DNA of 64,000 bases from Paraburkholderia podalyriae (GTDB taxonomy: Bacteria; Pseudomonadota; Gammaproteobacteria; Burkholderiales; Burkholderiaceae), in assembly GCF_014397785.1 (NCBI RefSeq), contig NZ_VZQQ01000012.1, positions 124,001 through 188,000 of the forward strand, in the 5' to 3' direction. The notes beneath the pieces were generated by a model, which was not told the origin of the DNA, ran no database searches, and worked only from the letters and a program-made list of their open reading frames with translations. Shown piece after piece: positions 1 to 9,163 of this stretch (position 1 is the first letter of the stretch; each line of letters starts with the position of its first letter). The position numbers and the translations under genes are program-made.

Positions 1-2
1 TG

Positions 3-131
3 CAGGCGGCGATGAACCCGGCGCAGAGCAACGCGCTGTACTTCGTGTCGCGCGGCGACGGCAGCAGCATCTTTTCTGACACCCTCGGCGAACACAACAA
101 GGCCGTGGACAAATACATTCGAGGGCAATGA
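3..131 (+). CDS. mltG: Endolytic transglycosylase MltG, C-terminal fragment
   Basis: The window opens inside a reading frame whose last 42 residues are visible and which stops with TGA at 129-131. The tail reads MNPAQSNALYFVSRGDGS, then FSDTL and EHNKAV, which matches the conserved C-terminus of MltG (YceG) proteins. MltG is an inner-membrane lytic transglycosylase that cuts nascent peptidoglycan strands. The stop overlaps the ATG of tmk, and mltG-tmk-holB is a common gene order in Burkholderiaceae, which supports the call. The catalytic region lies upstream of the window and cannot be assessed. Confidence 0.75.
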   Translation, partial: QAAMNPAQSNALYFVSRGDGSSIFSDTLGEHNKAVDKYIRGQ

Positions 132-751
132 TGGCGCGCGGCAAATTCATTACGTTTGAAGGCATCGACGGCGCGGGCAAGACCACTCATCTGGGCTGGT
201 TCCGCGAACGGCTCGAGGCCAGGCTCGCGCCGAGCGGTCGCTCGGTCGTGATGACGCGCGAGCCGGGCGGCACGCCGCTCGGCGAGCAGATCCGCGAGAT
301 CGTGCTGCACCAGAAGATGGACCTCGAAACCGAGGCGCTGTTGATGTTCGCGCTGCGCCGCCAGCATCTGGCCGAGGTGATCGAGCCGGCTCTCGCGCGC
401 GGCGACTGGGTGCTGTCCGACCGTTTCACCGACGCCACTTTTGCGTACCAGGGCGGCGGCCGCGGCTTGCCGCGCGACAAGCTGGAGGCGCTCGAGCGCT
501 GGGTGCAGGGCGGTTTCCAGCCGGATTTGACCGTGCTGTTCGACCTGCCGCCGGCCGTCGCCAGCCAGCGACGCAGCGCGGCGCGCAATCCGGATCGTTT
601 CGAGAGCGAGTCGGCGGCGTTTTTCGAGCGCACGCGTGCCGAGTACATGCGCCGTGCCGAAGAAGCGCCGTATCGATTCGCTATCATCGACTCTTCGCAG
701 AGCATCGTGCGAATTCAGAAGCAGCTTGAGGAATTGATTGTAACCGTCTGA
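128..751 (+). CDS. tmk: Thymidylate kinase (dTMP kinase)
   Basis: This enzyme phosphorylates dTMP to dTDP in the cytoplasm, an essential step of dTTP supply. The 207-residue product has the P-loop GIDGAGKTTH at about residues 12-21, the TREPGGTPLGE element that binds substrate, the SDRFTDATFAYQGGGRG segment (the DR motif with its following Phe), and a LID region around QRRSAARNPDRFE. Length is normal for the family. There are two adjacent ATG codons at 128 and 131; the first overlaps the mltG stop in an ATGA arrangement, so translational coupling is likely. It is followed by holB after a 95-base gap. Confidence 0.96.
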   Translation: MMARGKFITFEGIDGAGKTTHLGWFRERLEARLAPSGRSVVMTREPGGTPLGEQIREIVLHQKMDLETEALLMFALRRQHLAEVIEPALARGDWVLSDRFTDATFAYQGGGRGLPRDKLEALERWVQGGFQPDLTVLFDLPPAVASQRRSAARNPDRFESESAAFFERTRAEYMRRAEEAPYRFAIIDSSQSIVRIQKQLEELIVTV

Positions 752-846
752 TTTCAAAGTAATATAAGTTTCCCTTATACTCCTGCTCGATGTTCGTGCA
801 ACCTCTGAAATAACGTTCTGATCCTATTGATTCAAAAAGATAAACG

Positions 847-1899
847 ATGATCTATCCGTGGCAAGCCGATGACTGGGACCGCCTGCGGCAGCTGCGCGGC
901 CACTGGCCGCACGCGTTGTTGCTGCACGGCCAGGCTGGCATCGGCAAGCTGCGCTTCGCGCAGCACGTCGCGCAGGGTCTGCTGTGCGAGGCGCCGCAGC
1001 CAAACGGCGAGCCGTGCGGCGCGTGCGTGGCCTGCAACTGGTTCGCGCAGGGCAATCATCCCGACTACCGCATCGTCGTGCCGGAGGCGCTCGCCGCCGA
1101 AGCCGGTCTCGCGAACGCCGCCAACGGCGTCGACGACAAAGCCGAAAAGTCCGACAAGGCCGATGGCGACGAAACCAGGAAAACCCGCGCGGCGAGCAAG
1201 GAAATCAAGATCGAACAGATCCGCGGTCTGCTCGACTTCGTCGGCGTCGGTTCGCATCGCGGCGGCGCGCGCGTGGTCGTGCTGTATCCGGCCGAGGCGC
1301 TCAATGTCGCGGCCGCCAATGCGTTATTGAAGACGCTCGAAGAGCCGCCCGCGGGCGTCGTGTTCCTGATGGTGTCGGCGCGTATCGACCGTTTGCTGCC
1401 CACCATCGTCAGCCGCTGCCGTCAGTGGCCGATGAGCGTGCCCGCGCCGGACACCGCAGCGCAATGGCTCGCCGCGCAAGGCATCGACGCCGCCGCGGCG
1501 CTGCTTGCCGAAGCGGGCGGCGCGCCGCTCGCCGCGCTCGCGCTCGCCAGCGACGAAAACCGTCCGCTGCGCGACTGGACGCTCAAGCAGCTCGCGGCCG
1601 GCGCCGGATGTGACGCATTCGCGTGCGGCGAGACGCTGCAGAAGCTGCCGGTGCCGGTCGTGCTCGGCTGGCTGCAGCGCTGGATGTACGATCTGCTCGC
1701 GCAGCGCACCGCCGGCGCGCCGCGATATTTCCCGCAGGCGTCGGCCGCGCTCGCGCGTTGCGCCGCGGCAGCCGACGCCAATGCATTCGCGCGTTTTCTG
1801 CGCACGGTCACGCGCCAGCGCGCCGTCGAAAACCATCCGCTGAACGCACGGCTCGTGTTCGAGGAACTGTTCATCGGCTATCGGGCGCTGTTTGCGTGA
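847..1899 (+). CDS. holB: DNA polymerase III delta-prime subunit
   Basis: This is the clamp-loader delta-prime subunit, which works with DnaX and HolA to load the beta sliding clamp. The 350-residue protein shows a degenerate Walker A (HGQAGIGKLRFA, about residues 27-38), a four-cysteine zinc module including CGACVAC, the LLKTLEEPP motif, and the SRC sensor motif (TIVSRCRQ). Between the zinc module and LLKTLEEPP there is a charged, Lys/Asp-rich insertion of about 30 residues (around residues 88-120), probably a disordered loop. The gene follows tmk, a frequent neighbour. An AT-richer gap at 752-846 may carry its own promoter. Confidence 0.95.
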   Translation: MIYPWQADDWDRLRQLRGHWPHALLLHGQAGIGKLRFAQHVAQGLLCEAPQPNGEPCGACVACNWFAQGNHPDYRIVVPEALAAEAGLANAANGVDDKAEKSDKADGDETRKTRAASKEIKIEQIRGLLDFVGVGSHRGGARVVVLYPAEALNVAAANALLKTLEEPPAGVVFLMVSARIDRLLPTIVSRCRQWPMSVPAPDTAAQWLAAQGIDAAAALLAEAGGAPLAALALASDENRPLRDWTLKQLAAGAGCDAFACGETLQKLPVPVVLGWLQRWMYDLLAQRTAGAPRYFPQASAALARCAAAADANAFARFLRTVTRQRAVENHPLNARLVFEELFIGYRALFA

Positions 1900-1949
1900 A
1901 CCCGCAGCCGGGGAAGCCTTTCGGTCTTTTTTGATTCAAGCCAACTGAC

Positions 1950-2477
1950 ATGAGCCTTTGCTACCGCGACGCCACGCTCGACGATCTGCCCGCGATCGTC
2001 GCCATCTACAATTCGACGATCCCGTCGCGCCAGGTCACCGCGGACCTCGAACCGGTCAGCGTCGAGAGCCGGCAAGCGTGGTTTAACGCGCACGCCCCGC
2101 ACAAGCGGCCGCTGTGGGTGGTCGAGGATCCGAAACAGGCGGGCCGCGTGATCGCGTGGCTCAGCTTTTCCGATTTTTATGGCCGGCCGGCCTATCAGCG
2201 CACCGCCGAAGTCAGCATCTATCTCGACGAAAGCGCCCGCGGCCAAGGGCTCGGCAAGCAACTGCTGGCCGCGTCGCTCGACGCGGCACCGGGTCTCGGC
2301 ATCGACACGGTGCTCGGCTTCGTCTTCGGTCACAATGAAGCGAGCGTGCGGTTGTTCCGCGGCTTCGGCTTCGACGCATGGGGCACGCTGCCGCGCGTCG
2401 CGGTGCTGGACGGCGTCGAGCGCGATCTGGTAATTCTTGGCAAGCGCCTTGCGCACGCAAACTCGCACGCCAACTGA
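1950..2477 (+). CDS. GNAT N-acetyltransferase, phosphinothricin acetyltransferase-like
   Basis: This is a 175-residue GNAT-fold enzyme that transfers an acetyl group from acetyl-CoA to an amine. The N-terminus (YRDAT, then LPAIVAIYN) and the SRQAWF segment resemble the Pat/Bar/YncA group. The acetyl-CoA pyrophosphate loop is the RGQGLGKQLL motif at about residues 94-103. The substrate cannot be told from sequence; members of this group acetylate phosphinothricin, methionine sulfoximine or other amino-acid analogues. It lies between holB and tatD on the same strand with gaps of 50 and 30 bases, so it may be co-transcribed with the core genes. Confidence 0.85.
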   Translation: MSLCYRDATLDDLPAIVAIYNSTIPSRQVTADLEPVSVESRQAWFNAHAPHKRPLWVVEDPKQAGRVIAWLSFSDFYGRPAYQRTAEVSIYLDESARGQGLGKQLLAASLDAAPGLGIDTVLGFVFGHNEASVRLFRGFGFDAWGTLPRVAVLDGVERDLVILGKRLAHANSHAN

Positions 2478-2507
2478 GCGCAAGCCCATTTTTCGCAGGA
2501 CCTGACC

Positions 2508-3299
2508 ATGTTTGTCGATTCGCACTGCCATATCAACTTCGAAGGACTCGCGGACCGTCTGCCGCAACTGCTCGACAACATGCGCAGCCATTCGGTCTCG
2601 CACGCGCTGTGCGTGTCGGTGGATCTCGAGACGCTGCCGTCGGTGCTGGACATCGCCAGCCGCTATGACAACGTGTACGCGTCGGTCGGTGTGCATCCCG
2701 ATCATGAGCACATGCGCGAGCCGAGCGTGGCCGAGCTGGTCGAACTGGCCGCGCACCCGAAGGTCGTCGCGATCGGCGAAACCGGGCTCGACTACTACCG
2801 CCTCGAAGGCCGCTCGATCGCCGACATGGAGTGGCAGCGCGAGCGCTTTCGCACGCACATCCGCGCCGCGCACGCAACGAACAAGCCGCTGATCATCCAC
2901 ACGCGTTCGTCGTCGGAAGATACGTTGCGCATCATGGCCGAGGAGCGCGCGGGCGAGCCGGGCGGCGTCATGCATTGCTTCACCGAACCGTGGGCCATCG
3001 CCGAGCAGGCGCTCGCGCAGAATTTTTACATTTCGCTGTCGGGCATCGTCACGTTCAAGAACGCGACCGACGTGCAGGAGGTCGCGCGCCGCGTGCCGCT
3101 CGACCGTTTGCTGATCGAAACCGACTCGCCGTATCTGGCGCCGGTGCCGTATCGCGGCAAACCGAATGAACCTGCGTACGTCAGTTATGTCGGACGCTTC
3201 ATCGCGCAGCAACGCGAGATGTCGGACGAGGCGCTGGCCGCCGCCACCACGCAAAACTTTTTCAGGCTGTTCAGAAGCGCCGCGCCGCTCGCAATCTGA
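2508..3299 (+). CDS. TatD-family metal-dependent hydrolase (YcfH type)
   Basis: This is a 263-residue TIM-barrel hydrolase of the TatD/YcfH family, metal-dependent nucleases or phosphoesterases acting in the cytoplasm. The expected metal ligands are visible in order: HxH in DSHCHINFEGL near the N-terminus, Glu in GETGLDYYR, His in IIHTRSSSEDT, His in VMHCFT, and Asp in IETDSPYLAPVPYRG. Length is typical. YcfH-type genes commonly follow holB, and here only the acetyltransferase gene lies between them. The precise physiological substrate of this subgroup is not settled. Confidence 0.92.
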   Translation: MFVDSHCHINFEGLADRLPQLLDNMRSHSVSHALCVSVDLETLPSVLDIASRYDNVYASVGVHPDHEHMREPSVAELVELAAHPKVVAIGETGLDYYRLEGRSIADMEWQRERFRTHIRAAHATNKPLIIHTRSSSEDTLRIMAEERAGEPGGVMHCFTEPWAIAEQALAQNFYISLSGIVTFKNATDVQEVARRVPLDRLLIETDSPYLAPVPYRGKPNEPAYVSYVGRFIAQQREMSDEALAAATTQNFFRLFRSAAPLAI

Positions 3300-3352
3300 A
3301 CAAAAAAAGCGCAATAACATCAAAGAGATAGGAAGACTTCCTAAAGTACCAT

Positions 3353-4075
3353 ATGAAAAATATTTCGACGTCGTCCGCTGCTTTCCAACCGCTGTCCGCC
3401 GGGCCGACCGCCCGGGCTCTCGCGCCCGCGCGCCGTCTCGCGTGTGCCGCCGCGCTCGCATGCGCGGCGCTGGTCGCGGTGCCGGTGCACGCGGCGCCGA
3501 TCGACTCGCTGATCAAGTCGGTCAAGTTCGACGACGTGGACGGTGTCAACAAGCTGCTCGCGAAGGGCATGGACCCGAACAGCGTCGACAATCAGGGCAT
3601 GCCGCTGCTCGTGATCGCCGCGCGCGAGAAATCGGACAAGGTCGCGGCCGCGCTGCTCGCGAATCCGAAGACCGATATCGAGATGCAGGACAAGGCCGGC
3701 GAAAACGCGCTGATGATGGCCTCGCTGGCCGGCGACCTGAGCCTGGTGAACCTGCTGATCGCGAAGGACGCCGAGGTCAACAAGAAGGGCTGGGCGCCGC
3801 TGCACTACGCGGCCGCGAACGGCCACGACGACATCGTCAAGGTGCTGCTCGACCACTCGGCCTACGTCGACGCGGGCTCGCCCAACGGCACCACGCCGCT
3901 GATGATGGCCGCGCGCGGCGGCCACGTGTCGACCGTCAAGCTGTTGCTCGACAACGGCGCGGATCTGTCGGTGAAAAACCAGATCGGCATGACGGCGCTT
4001 GATTTCGCGAAGACCTACAAGGAGCCGGACGTCGTCGAGGGGCTCACGGCGCGCATGCAGCAGCAGAAGCAATGA
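3353..4075 (+). CDS. Secreted or periplasmic ankyrin-repeat protein
   Basis: The 240-residue product has an Ala-rich hydrophobic segment (about residues 28-47) ending in a VHA-AP-like signal peptidase site, so it is probably exported. From about residue 50 on it consists of about five ankyrin repeats, with typical units such as GWAPLHYAAANGHDDIVKVLL and GTTPLMMAARGGHVSTVKLLL. Ankyrin repeats mediate protein binding; no catalytic domain is present. The long N-terminal extension before the hydrophobic stretch and the absence of a clear ribosome binding site near the ATG leave the start uncertain. A short palindrome (AGGAAG/CTTCCT) lies at 3330-3343 just upstream. The function is unknown. Confidence 0.82.
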   Translation: MKNISTSSAAFQPLSAGPTARALAPARRLACAAALACAALVAVPVHAAPIDSLIKSVKFDDVDGVNKLLAKGMDPNSVDNQGMPLLVIAAREKSDKVAAALLANPKTDIEMQDKAGENALMMASLAGDLSLVNLLIAKDAEVNKKGWAPLHYAAANGHDDIVKVLLDHSAYVDAGSPNGTTPLMMAARGGHVSTVKLLLDNGADLSVKNQIGMTALDFAKTYKEPDVVEGLTARMQQQKQ

Positions 4076-4293
4076 CGCTGACGGCAGGCGGCCGGATGCG
4101 CCCGTGACGCCCGCGACGCGTCACGCGCGTCGCGCGGTCGGGTCGTGTTGCGGCCGTTTTGTCCGACCCGCGCGGCAGCCGGCCTGCTGCCGCCGCATAA
4201 AACAGTGCAGAATGACGACTTCGGCGCGCCGCGCGGCGCGCCGTCCGGACGCGGCAGAAGACCGCGTGATAAACAACCCTGGAAAGGAACACC

Positions 4294-4650
4294 ATGCTGC
4301 GGGCTTTGATTTTCGCCGGCGCGTTTGCCTTGCCGCTTTCGGCAGCCGCGTTTACGGGAGGCGACCTCAACAAGCTGTGCACCAAGACGGATGTGGCTTC
4401 GCGTAGCGCCTGCGCGGCCTACATCGAAGGCGCGGCCGATGGCATCTTCAACACGATCGATGCGATCGGCGGCACTACCGGTCCGCGTGTCGGCCAGTAT
4501 TTCTGCCTGCCGCCGGATGCGCGCTCGGCGCAGTTGACCGACGCGGTGCGCAAGTACATCGCCGAGAACCCGACCGCCGCGGGCTACAACGCGAGCACCG
4601 CGATATCGCTGGGACTCGGCAAGGCGTTTCCGTGCAAGAGCGGCGGCTGA
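4294..4650 (+). CDS. Rap1a/Tai-like small secreted protein
   Basis: This is a 118-residue protein with an N-terminal signal peptide ending near SAAAF. The mature part holds four cysteines (LCTK, SACAAY, YFCLPP, FPCKSG) and the pattern CAAYIEGAADG...FCLP, then a C-terminal helix. This matches the Rap1a/Tai immunity-protein family, whose founders neutralise type VI amidase effectors in the periplasm. Many relatives are stand-alone genes without a linked effector, and none is adjacent here, so an immunity role is only a possibility. AAGGAAC upstream of the ATG supports the start. Confidence 0.72.
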   Translation: MLRALIFAGAFALPLSAAAFTGGDLNKLCTKTDVASRSACAAYIEGAADGIFNTIDAIGGTTGPRVGQYFCLPPDARSAQLTDAVRKYIAENPTAAGYNASTAISLGLGKAFPCKSGG

Positions 4651-4732
4651 TCGATCACCGCCGCGCATCGAAGAACCCGTTGTAACGCCCAGGCGCCGTC
4701 GTGCGCCCCGGGTGTCGAGGTCATCGCTCCCG

Positions 4733-4750
4733 CCGGGGGCCTGCCCCCGG
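4733..4750. other. GC-rich hairpin in the gap before the MscS-type gene
   Basis: A perfect inverted repeat, CCGGGGGC and GCCCCCGG separated by two bases, lies in the 149-base gap between the Rap1a-like gene and the channel gene. No T-tract follows on either strand, so a classical intrinsic terminator is not supported. It may stabilise the upstream mRNA end or pause transcription. Confidence 0.5.
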
Positions 4751-4799
4751 ATGTCAGTAGTCCCGCAGGCGCGCCGCCGCTGATCGAGCCCGGAGGAAG

Positions 4800-6029
4800 A
4801 TGCCCGTTATGCCTACTATCGACTTCTACCGCATGGCCGCCGCGCCGCTGCATACGTGGTTGGGCACGCTGATCGTGACGGCCATCGTGACGATCGTGAC
4901 CATCGCCATTCACCGCTTGGGCGCGCGGATCGTGATGCGTCTCGCGCAGCCGCATGCGGTGACGAGCGTCGTGCTGCGCTATATCGACAAGCCGTCGCTG
5001 TTCGCTCTCGTGATCCTCGTGTTCGCGTGGGTCTGGTCCGAGGCGCCCAATACCCTCAACTTCATCGAACCGGTGCGCGACGTCACCGGCATCGCACTGA
5101 TCGCCGCGCTCACGTGGCTGTCGGTCCGCTCGGCCGCGGCGATCGGCGAAGCGATCATCCGCGCCCATCCGCTCGATTCCGCCGATAACCTGCAGGCGCG
5201 CCGCATCCATACGCAGGCGCGCGTGCTCGCGCGCTCGGTGATGATCGTGATCGTGATCATCGGCGTGGGCGGCGCGCTGATGACCTTGCCCAATGTGCGG
5301 CAGATCGGCGCGAGCCTGCTGGCGTCGGCGGGTGTCGCCGGTCTGGTCGCCGGTATCGCGGCGCGGCCGGTGCTTGGCAACCTGATCGCCGGTTTGCAGA
5401 TTGCGCTGTCGCAGCCGATCCGCCTCGACGACGTCGTCGTGATCCAGAACGAGTGGGGGCGCATCGAGGAGATCACCGGCACTTACGTGTCGGTGCGGCT
5501 GTGGGACCAGCGCCGGCTGATCGTGCCGCTCCAATGGTTTATCGAAAATCCGTTTTCGAACTGGACGCGCAGCAGTTCGCAGATCATCGGCACCGTGTTC
5601 CTGTTCGTCGATTACCGGATGCCGCTCGCACCACTGCGCGAGGAGCTCGCGCGCATCGTCGAGAACGCGCCCGAGTGGGACCGCCGCGTGCAGGTGTTGC
5701 AGGTGACGGACTGCACCGAGCGCGCGATGCAGTTGCGCGCCCTCGTCAGCGCGCCCGATTCCGGCCTCGCGTGGGACCTGCGCTGCCGCGTGCGCGAAGG
5801 GCTGCTCGATTTCGTTCATCGGCATTACCCGGAATATTTGCCGCGCGCGCGCGCCGAGGTGTCGGCGGAACTGGAGACCAGCGGCGCTGGCCCGAGCGAC
5901 TGGCTGCCGCGCAGCCGGCAGGCGCCGGCCGGCAGCACCGCCGCGCACACCGAAGCGGATCCAGTGGCGAGCCGCATCGGCCGCACTGGCGATGCCGGGG
6001 TCGCGCGGAAGGCGAAAGAGCAGGCTTAG
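4800..6029 (+). CDS. MscS-family mechanosensitive ion channel
   Basis: This is a 409-residue inner-membrane channel of the small-conductance mechanosensitive family, which releases solutes on hypo-osmotic shock. There are about four hydrophobic segments in residues 15-200. They are followed by the pore-lining helix and beta domain, recognisable by GVAGLVAGIAARPVLGNLIAG and DDVVVIQNEWGRIEEITG. The C-terminal 50 residues are low complexity and probably disordered. GGAGGA at 4792-4797 lies only two bases before this ATG, so the second ATG at 4809 is a possible alternative start. The nearby trehalose synthase gene gives the neighbourhood an osmotic-stress flavour, but there is no shared operon evidence. 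Confidence 0.9.
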   Translation: MPVMPTIDFYRMAAAPLHTWLGTLIVTAIVTIVTIAIHRLGARIVMRLAQPHAVTSVVLRYIDKPSLFALVILVFAWVWSEAPNTLNFIEPVRDVTGIALIAALTWLSVRSAAAIGEAIIRAHPLDSADNLQARRIHTQARVLARSVMIVIVIIGVGGALMTLPNVRQIGASLLASAGVAGLVAGIAARPVLGNLIAGLQIALSQPIRLDDVVVIQNEWGRIEEITGTYVSVRLWDQRRLIVPLQWFIENPFSNWTRSSSQIIGTVFLFVDYRMPLAPLREELARIVENAPEWDRRVQVLQVTDCTERAMQLRALVSAPDSGLAWDLRCRVREGLLDFVHRHYPEYLPRARAEVSAELETSGAGPSDWLPRSRQAPAGSTAAHTEADPVASRIGRTGDAGVARKAKEQA

Positions 6030-6200
6030 CCGCGCATCGCGCATCGCATCGGGCGTAGGGAGTAGGGCGAGCCGCAAGCGGCGGGCGCGCTCGCGCGATG
6101 CGATGCGATGCGGGGCACGCCGATTGCTACTATGGGGAGCGTTATGCTCGCTCAGACAGCGCGGTGCACCGGAGCACAAGAACTACGGAGGACATCGACT

Positions 6201-7613
6201 ATGGGCCGACTGATCGTCGTGTCGAATCGGGTCGCGACGCCGACGGAGACCAAGGGATCGGCGGGCGGGCTCGCAGTCGGCGTATTCGGCGCGCTGAAGG
6301 ATGCCGGCGGCGTCTGGTTCGGCTGGAGCGGCGACGTGGTCAGCGAGACGATCGCCAACGCGGGGCCGACGCTCGAACAGGACGGCGCGGTGACCTTCGC
6401 GACCGTCGGCCTCACGCGCAAGGACTACGACCAGTACTACCGTGGCTTCTCGAACGCGACGCTGTGGCCGGTATTTCACTACCGCAACGACCTCGCGCGC
6501 TACGAGCGCGACGAGTACGCGGGCTACCGGCGCGTCAATGCGTGGCTCGCGCACAAGCTGGTTAAGCTGCTCGAACCCGACGACATCATCTGGATTCACG
6601 ACTACCATCTGATTCCGTTCGCCGAGGCGCTGCGCAGCGAGGGGGTGACGAACCGCATCGGCTTCTTCCTGCACATTCCGTTTCCCGCGCCGCAGATCCT
6701 GCTCAACATTCCGCCGCACGAGGAGCTCGCGAAGTCGCTGTCGTGCTACGACCTGCTCGGGTTCCAGACCGCTACCGACCAGCAGGCGTTCCACGACTAC
6801 GTGACGCGTCACGCGCGCGGCACGGTCGGCGCGGACGGCATCGTCGAGGCGTTCGGGCGCAAGCTGCGCACCGGCGTCTACCGGATCGGCGTGTTCCCCG
6901 ACGAAATCGCCGAGCAGGCCAAGCGCTACGAAAGCCGCCAGCACGTGCTCGACCTGAAGCAAAGCCTCGAAGGGCGCAAGCTGGTCATGAGCGTCGACCG
7001 GCTCGATTATTCGAAGGGACTCGTCGAGCGTTTTCGCGCGTTCGAGCTGCTGCTCGAACGCTCGCCCGAATGGCGCGGCAACGTCACGCTCGTGCAGATC
7101 GCGCCGCCGACGCGCTCGGACGTCGCGACCTATCAGAAGATCCGCCACGATCTCGAATACGAGGCGGGGCGGATCAACGGCCGCTACTCGGGGCTCGATT
7201 ACACGCCGATCCGCTATCTGAACCAGCAGTACGACCGCTGGAAGCTGATGTCGCTGTTCCGCGAGTCGCAGATCGGCTTCGTCACACCGCTGCACGACGG
7301 CATGAACCTCGTCGCGAAGGAGTACGTCGCCGCGCAGAATCCCGACGATCCCGGCGTGCTCGTGCTGTCGATTTTCGCGGGCGCCGCGGCCGAGCTGTCC
7401 GGCGCGCTGCTCGTCAATCCGCACGACGCGATCGGCATGTGCGAAGCCTTGCAACGCGCGCTGCAGATGCCGCTCGATGCGCGCCAGCGGCGTCACGAGG
7501 TCAACATGGCCGCGCTGCGCAAGAACGATCTCGGCGTGTGGCGCGACACCTTCCTCGATGATCTGCGCAGCATGCCGGTGCGCCCGTCTGGCGAGGGCAG
7601 CGGCCACACGTGA
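6201..7613 (+). CDS. otsA: Alpha,alpha-trehalose-phosphate synthase (UDP-forming)
   Basis: This GT20 enzyme joins UDP-glucose and glucose-6-phosphate to trehalose-6-phosphate. The start at 6201 was chosen over an upstream in-frame codon because GGAGGAC sits eight bases before it and the protein then begins MGRLIVVSNRVATP, as the family does. Diagnostic segments include GSAGGLAVG, WIHDYHL, SVDRLDYSKGL and TPLHDGMNLVAKEYVAAQ. The 470-residue length is normal. No trehalose-phosphate phosphatase (otsB) lies beside it; the next gene is a glycosyltransferase, so the phosphatase must be encoded elsewhere or the product used differently. Confidence 0.95.
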   Translation: MGRLIVVSNRVATPTETKGSAGGLAVGVFGALKDAGGVWFGWSGDVVSETIANAGPTLEQDGAVTFATVGLTRKDYDQYYRGFSNATLWPVFHYRNDLARYERDEYAGYRRVNAWLAHKLVKLLEPDDIIWIHDYHLIPFAEALRSEGVTNRIGFFLHIPFPAPQILLNIPPHEELAKSLSCYDLLGFQTATDQQAFHDYVTRHARGTVGADGIVEAFGRKLRTGVYRIGVFPDEIAEQAKRYESRQHVLDLKQSLEGRKLVMSVDRLDYSKGLVERFRAFELLLERSPEWRGNVTLVQIAPPTRSDVATYQKIRHDLEYEAGRINGRYSGLDYTPIRYLNQQYDRWKLMSLFRESQIGFVTPLHDGMNLVAKEYVAAQNPDDPGVLVLSIFAGAAAELSGALLVNPHDAIGMCEALQRALQMPLDARQRRHEVNMAALRKNDLGVWRDTFLDDLRSMPVRPSGEGSGHT

Positions 7614-7848
7614 CGGCGCGGGGAGGGTCCAAAGCCCGGCGTCACCGGATGTAAGCCGCGTGTAACAGCACCGAGCAATTGCAAGACCTGCGGCCTTCGC
7701 GCCGATGCCAGGGAATAATGACCCTAGCGACGATGCATCCGATGCCGATGCGCCGCGTGCATTGATCCAAAGTCATGGCACTGTCATACTCGTCGTCGCC
7801 GACGGCATCGCTTTTCGCGCGCCAGTCGTCGGTCCATGGAGACACAAT

Positions 7849-8916
7849 ATGAAAATTGCGCAGATCGCCCCGCTGACCGAATCGGTGCCACCGAAACTTT
7901 ACGGCGGCACCGAGCGTGTCGTGTCGTACATCACCGAGGCGCTGGTCGAGCAGGGCCACGACGTCACGCTGTTCGCGAGCGGCGACTCCGTCACCAGCGC
8001 GAAGCTCGAAGCGGTGTGGCCGCGCGCGCTGCGCCTCGATCCGGGCATTCGCGACCGCATCGCGCCGCATATGCTGCTGATGGAACTCGTGCGCCGCCAG
8101 GCCGAAGAGTTCGACGTGCTGCATTTCCACCTCGACTACTACTCGTTCTCGGTATTCAAGCGGCAGGACACGCCGTTCGTCACGACGATGCACGGCCGGC
8201 TCGATCTGCCCGAGCAGCAGCCGGTGTTCGACACGTTCAACACCGCGCCCGTGATCTCGATTTCGAATGCGCAGCGTCATCCGCTGCCGCAGGCGCGCTG
8301 GCTCACCACGGTCTATCACGGCCTGCCGGAACAGCTCTATACGCCGCAACCGGTCGAGCAGAAGTACCTCGCGTTTCTCGGCCGGATTTCGCCGGAAAAG
8401 CGCGTCGATACGGCGATCCGCATCGCGGGCCGGTGCGGCTTGCCGATCCGCATCGCCGCCAAGGTCGATGCGGCCGACAGCGAATACTTCGAGCGCGATA
8501 TCCGGCCGTTGCTCGACCTGCCGTACGTCGAGTACATCGGCGAGATTGCCGATCATCAGAAGGCCGAGTTCTTGTCAGGCGCGCATGCGCTGCTGTTTCC
8601 GATCGACTGGCCGGAGCCATTCGGTCTCGTGATGATCGAGGCGATGGCGTGCGGCACGCCGGTGATCGCGTTCAATCGCGGCTCGGTGCCCGAAGTGCTC
8701 GAAGAGGGCGTGACCGGCTTTATCGTCGAGGACGAGATCGGCGCGGTGGCGGCCGTGAACCGGCTGCACAAGGTGCCGCGCGCGGGCGTGCGGCGGCGCT
8801 TCGAGGAACGCTTCACGTCGCACCGGATGGCGCGTCAGTATGTGGAGGCGTATCAGTCGGTGATTCGCGCGCAGAAGCGCTCGAGGTTCACGGTGGTCGA
8901 TTCGTCGGGCGGTTGA
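7849..8916 (+). CDS. GT4-family glycosyltransferase
   Basis: This is a 355-residue GT-B glycosyltransferase. The start at 7849 gives the typical N-terminus MKIAQIAPL...PPKLYGGTERV and has GGAGA upstream. The C-terminal half carries the GT4 nucleotide-sugar signature FLGRISPEKRVDTAI and the EPFGLVMIEAMACGTPVIAF block with the E-x7-E pair. Close relatives are widespread in proteobacteria as stand-alone genes near stress functions, and their acceptors are unknown. A terminator follows at 8949. It is on the same strand as otsA but 235 bases downstream, so it is probably transcribed separately. Confidence 0.85.
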   Translation: MKIAQIAPLTESVPPKLYGGTERVVSYITEALVEQGHDVTLFASGDSVTSAKLEAVWPRALRLDPGIRDRIAPHMLLMELVRRQAEEFDVLHFHLDYYSFSVFKRQDTPFVTTMHGRLDLPEQQPVFDTFNTAPVISISNAQRHPLPQARWLTTVYHGLPEQLYTPQPVEQKYLAFLGRISPEKRVDTAIRIAGRCGLPIRIAAKVDAADSEYFERDIRPLLDLPYVEYIGEIADHQKAEFLSGAHALLFPIDWPEPFGLVMIEAMACGTPVIAFNRGSVPEVLEEGVTGFIVEDEIGAVAAVNRLHKVPRAGVRRRFEERFTSHRMARQYVEAYQSVIRAQKRSRFTVVDSSGG

Positions 8917-8948
8917 CGCGGGATCGTTGGGACGTGTCGAAGCATAGG

Positions 8949-8982
8949 ACGGCGGTGCGTGACGCGCAGCGCCGTTTTTTTT
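8949..8982 (+). terminator. Intrinsic terminator after the GT4 gene
   Basis: ACGGCG and CGCCGT form the base of a GC-rich stem with a nearly continuous inner helix (GTGCG/CGCGC region). Eight T residues follow at 8975-8982. It lies 33 bases after the glycosyltransferase stop and faces the convergent lipoprotein gene. Confidence 0.75.
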
Positions 8983-9163
8983 CGCGCTTGAGATTTATTT
9001 CGCGCCTGGCCGGCGGCATCGGCATCACACAACTAAAAGACCGCGCGACGACCCGCACAGGGTCCTCCGCGCAGCCTTCGCCGCGATGCGATCCGGATGC
9101 AACACCTGCGCGCGCGTCGGGGTGCGCGCGCACGGGTTCAGCCAGGCGTGCCGATGAACGAGC

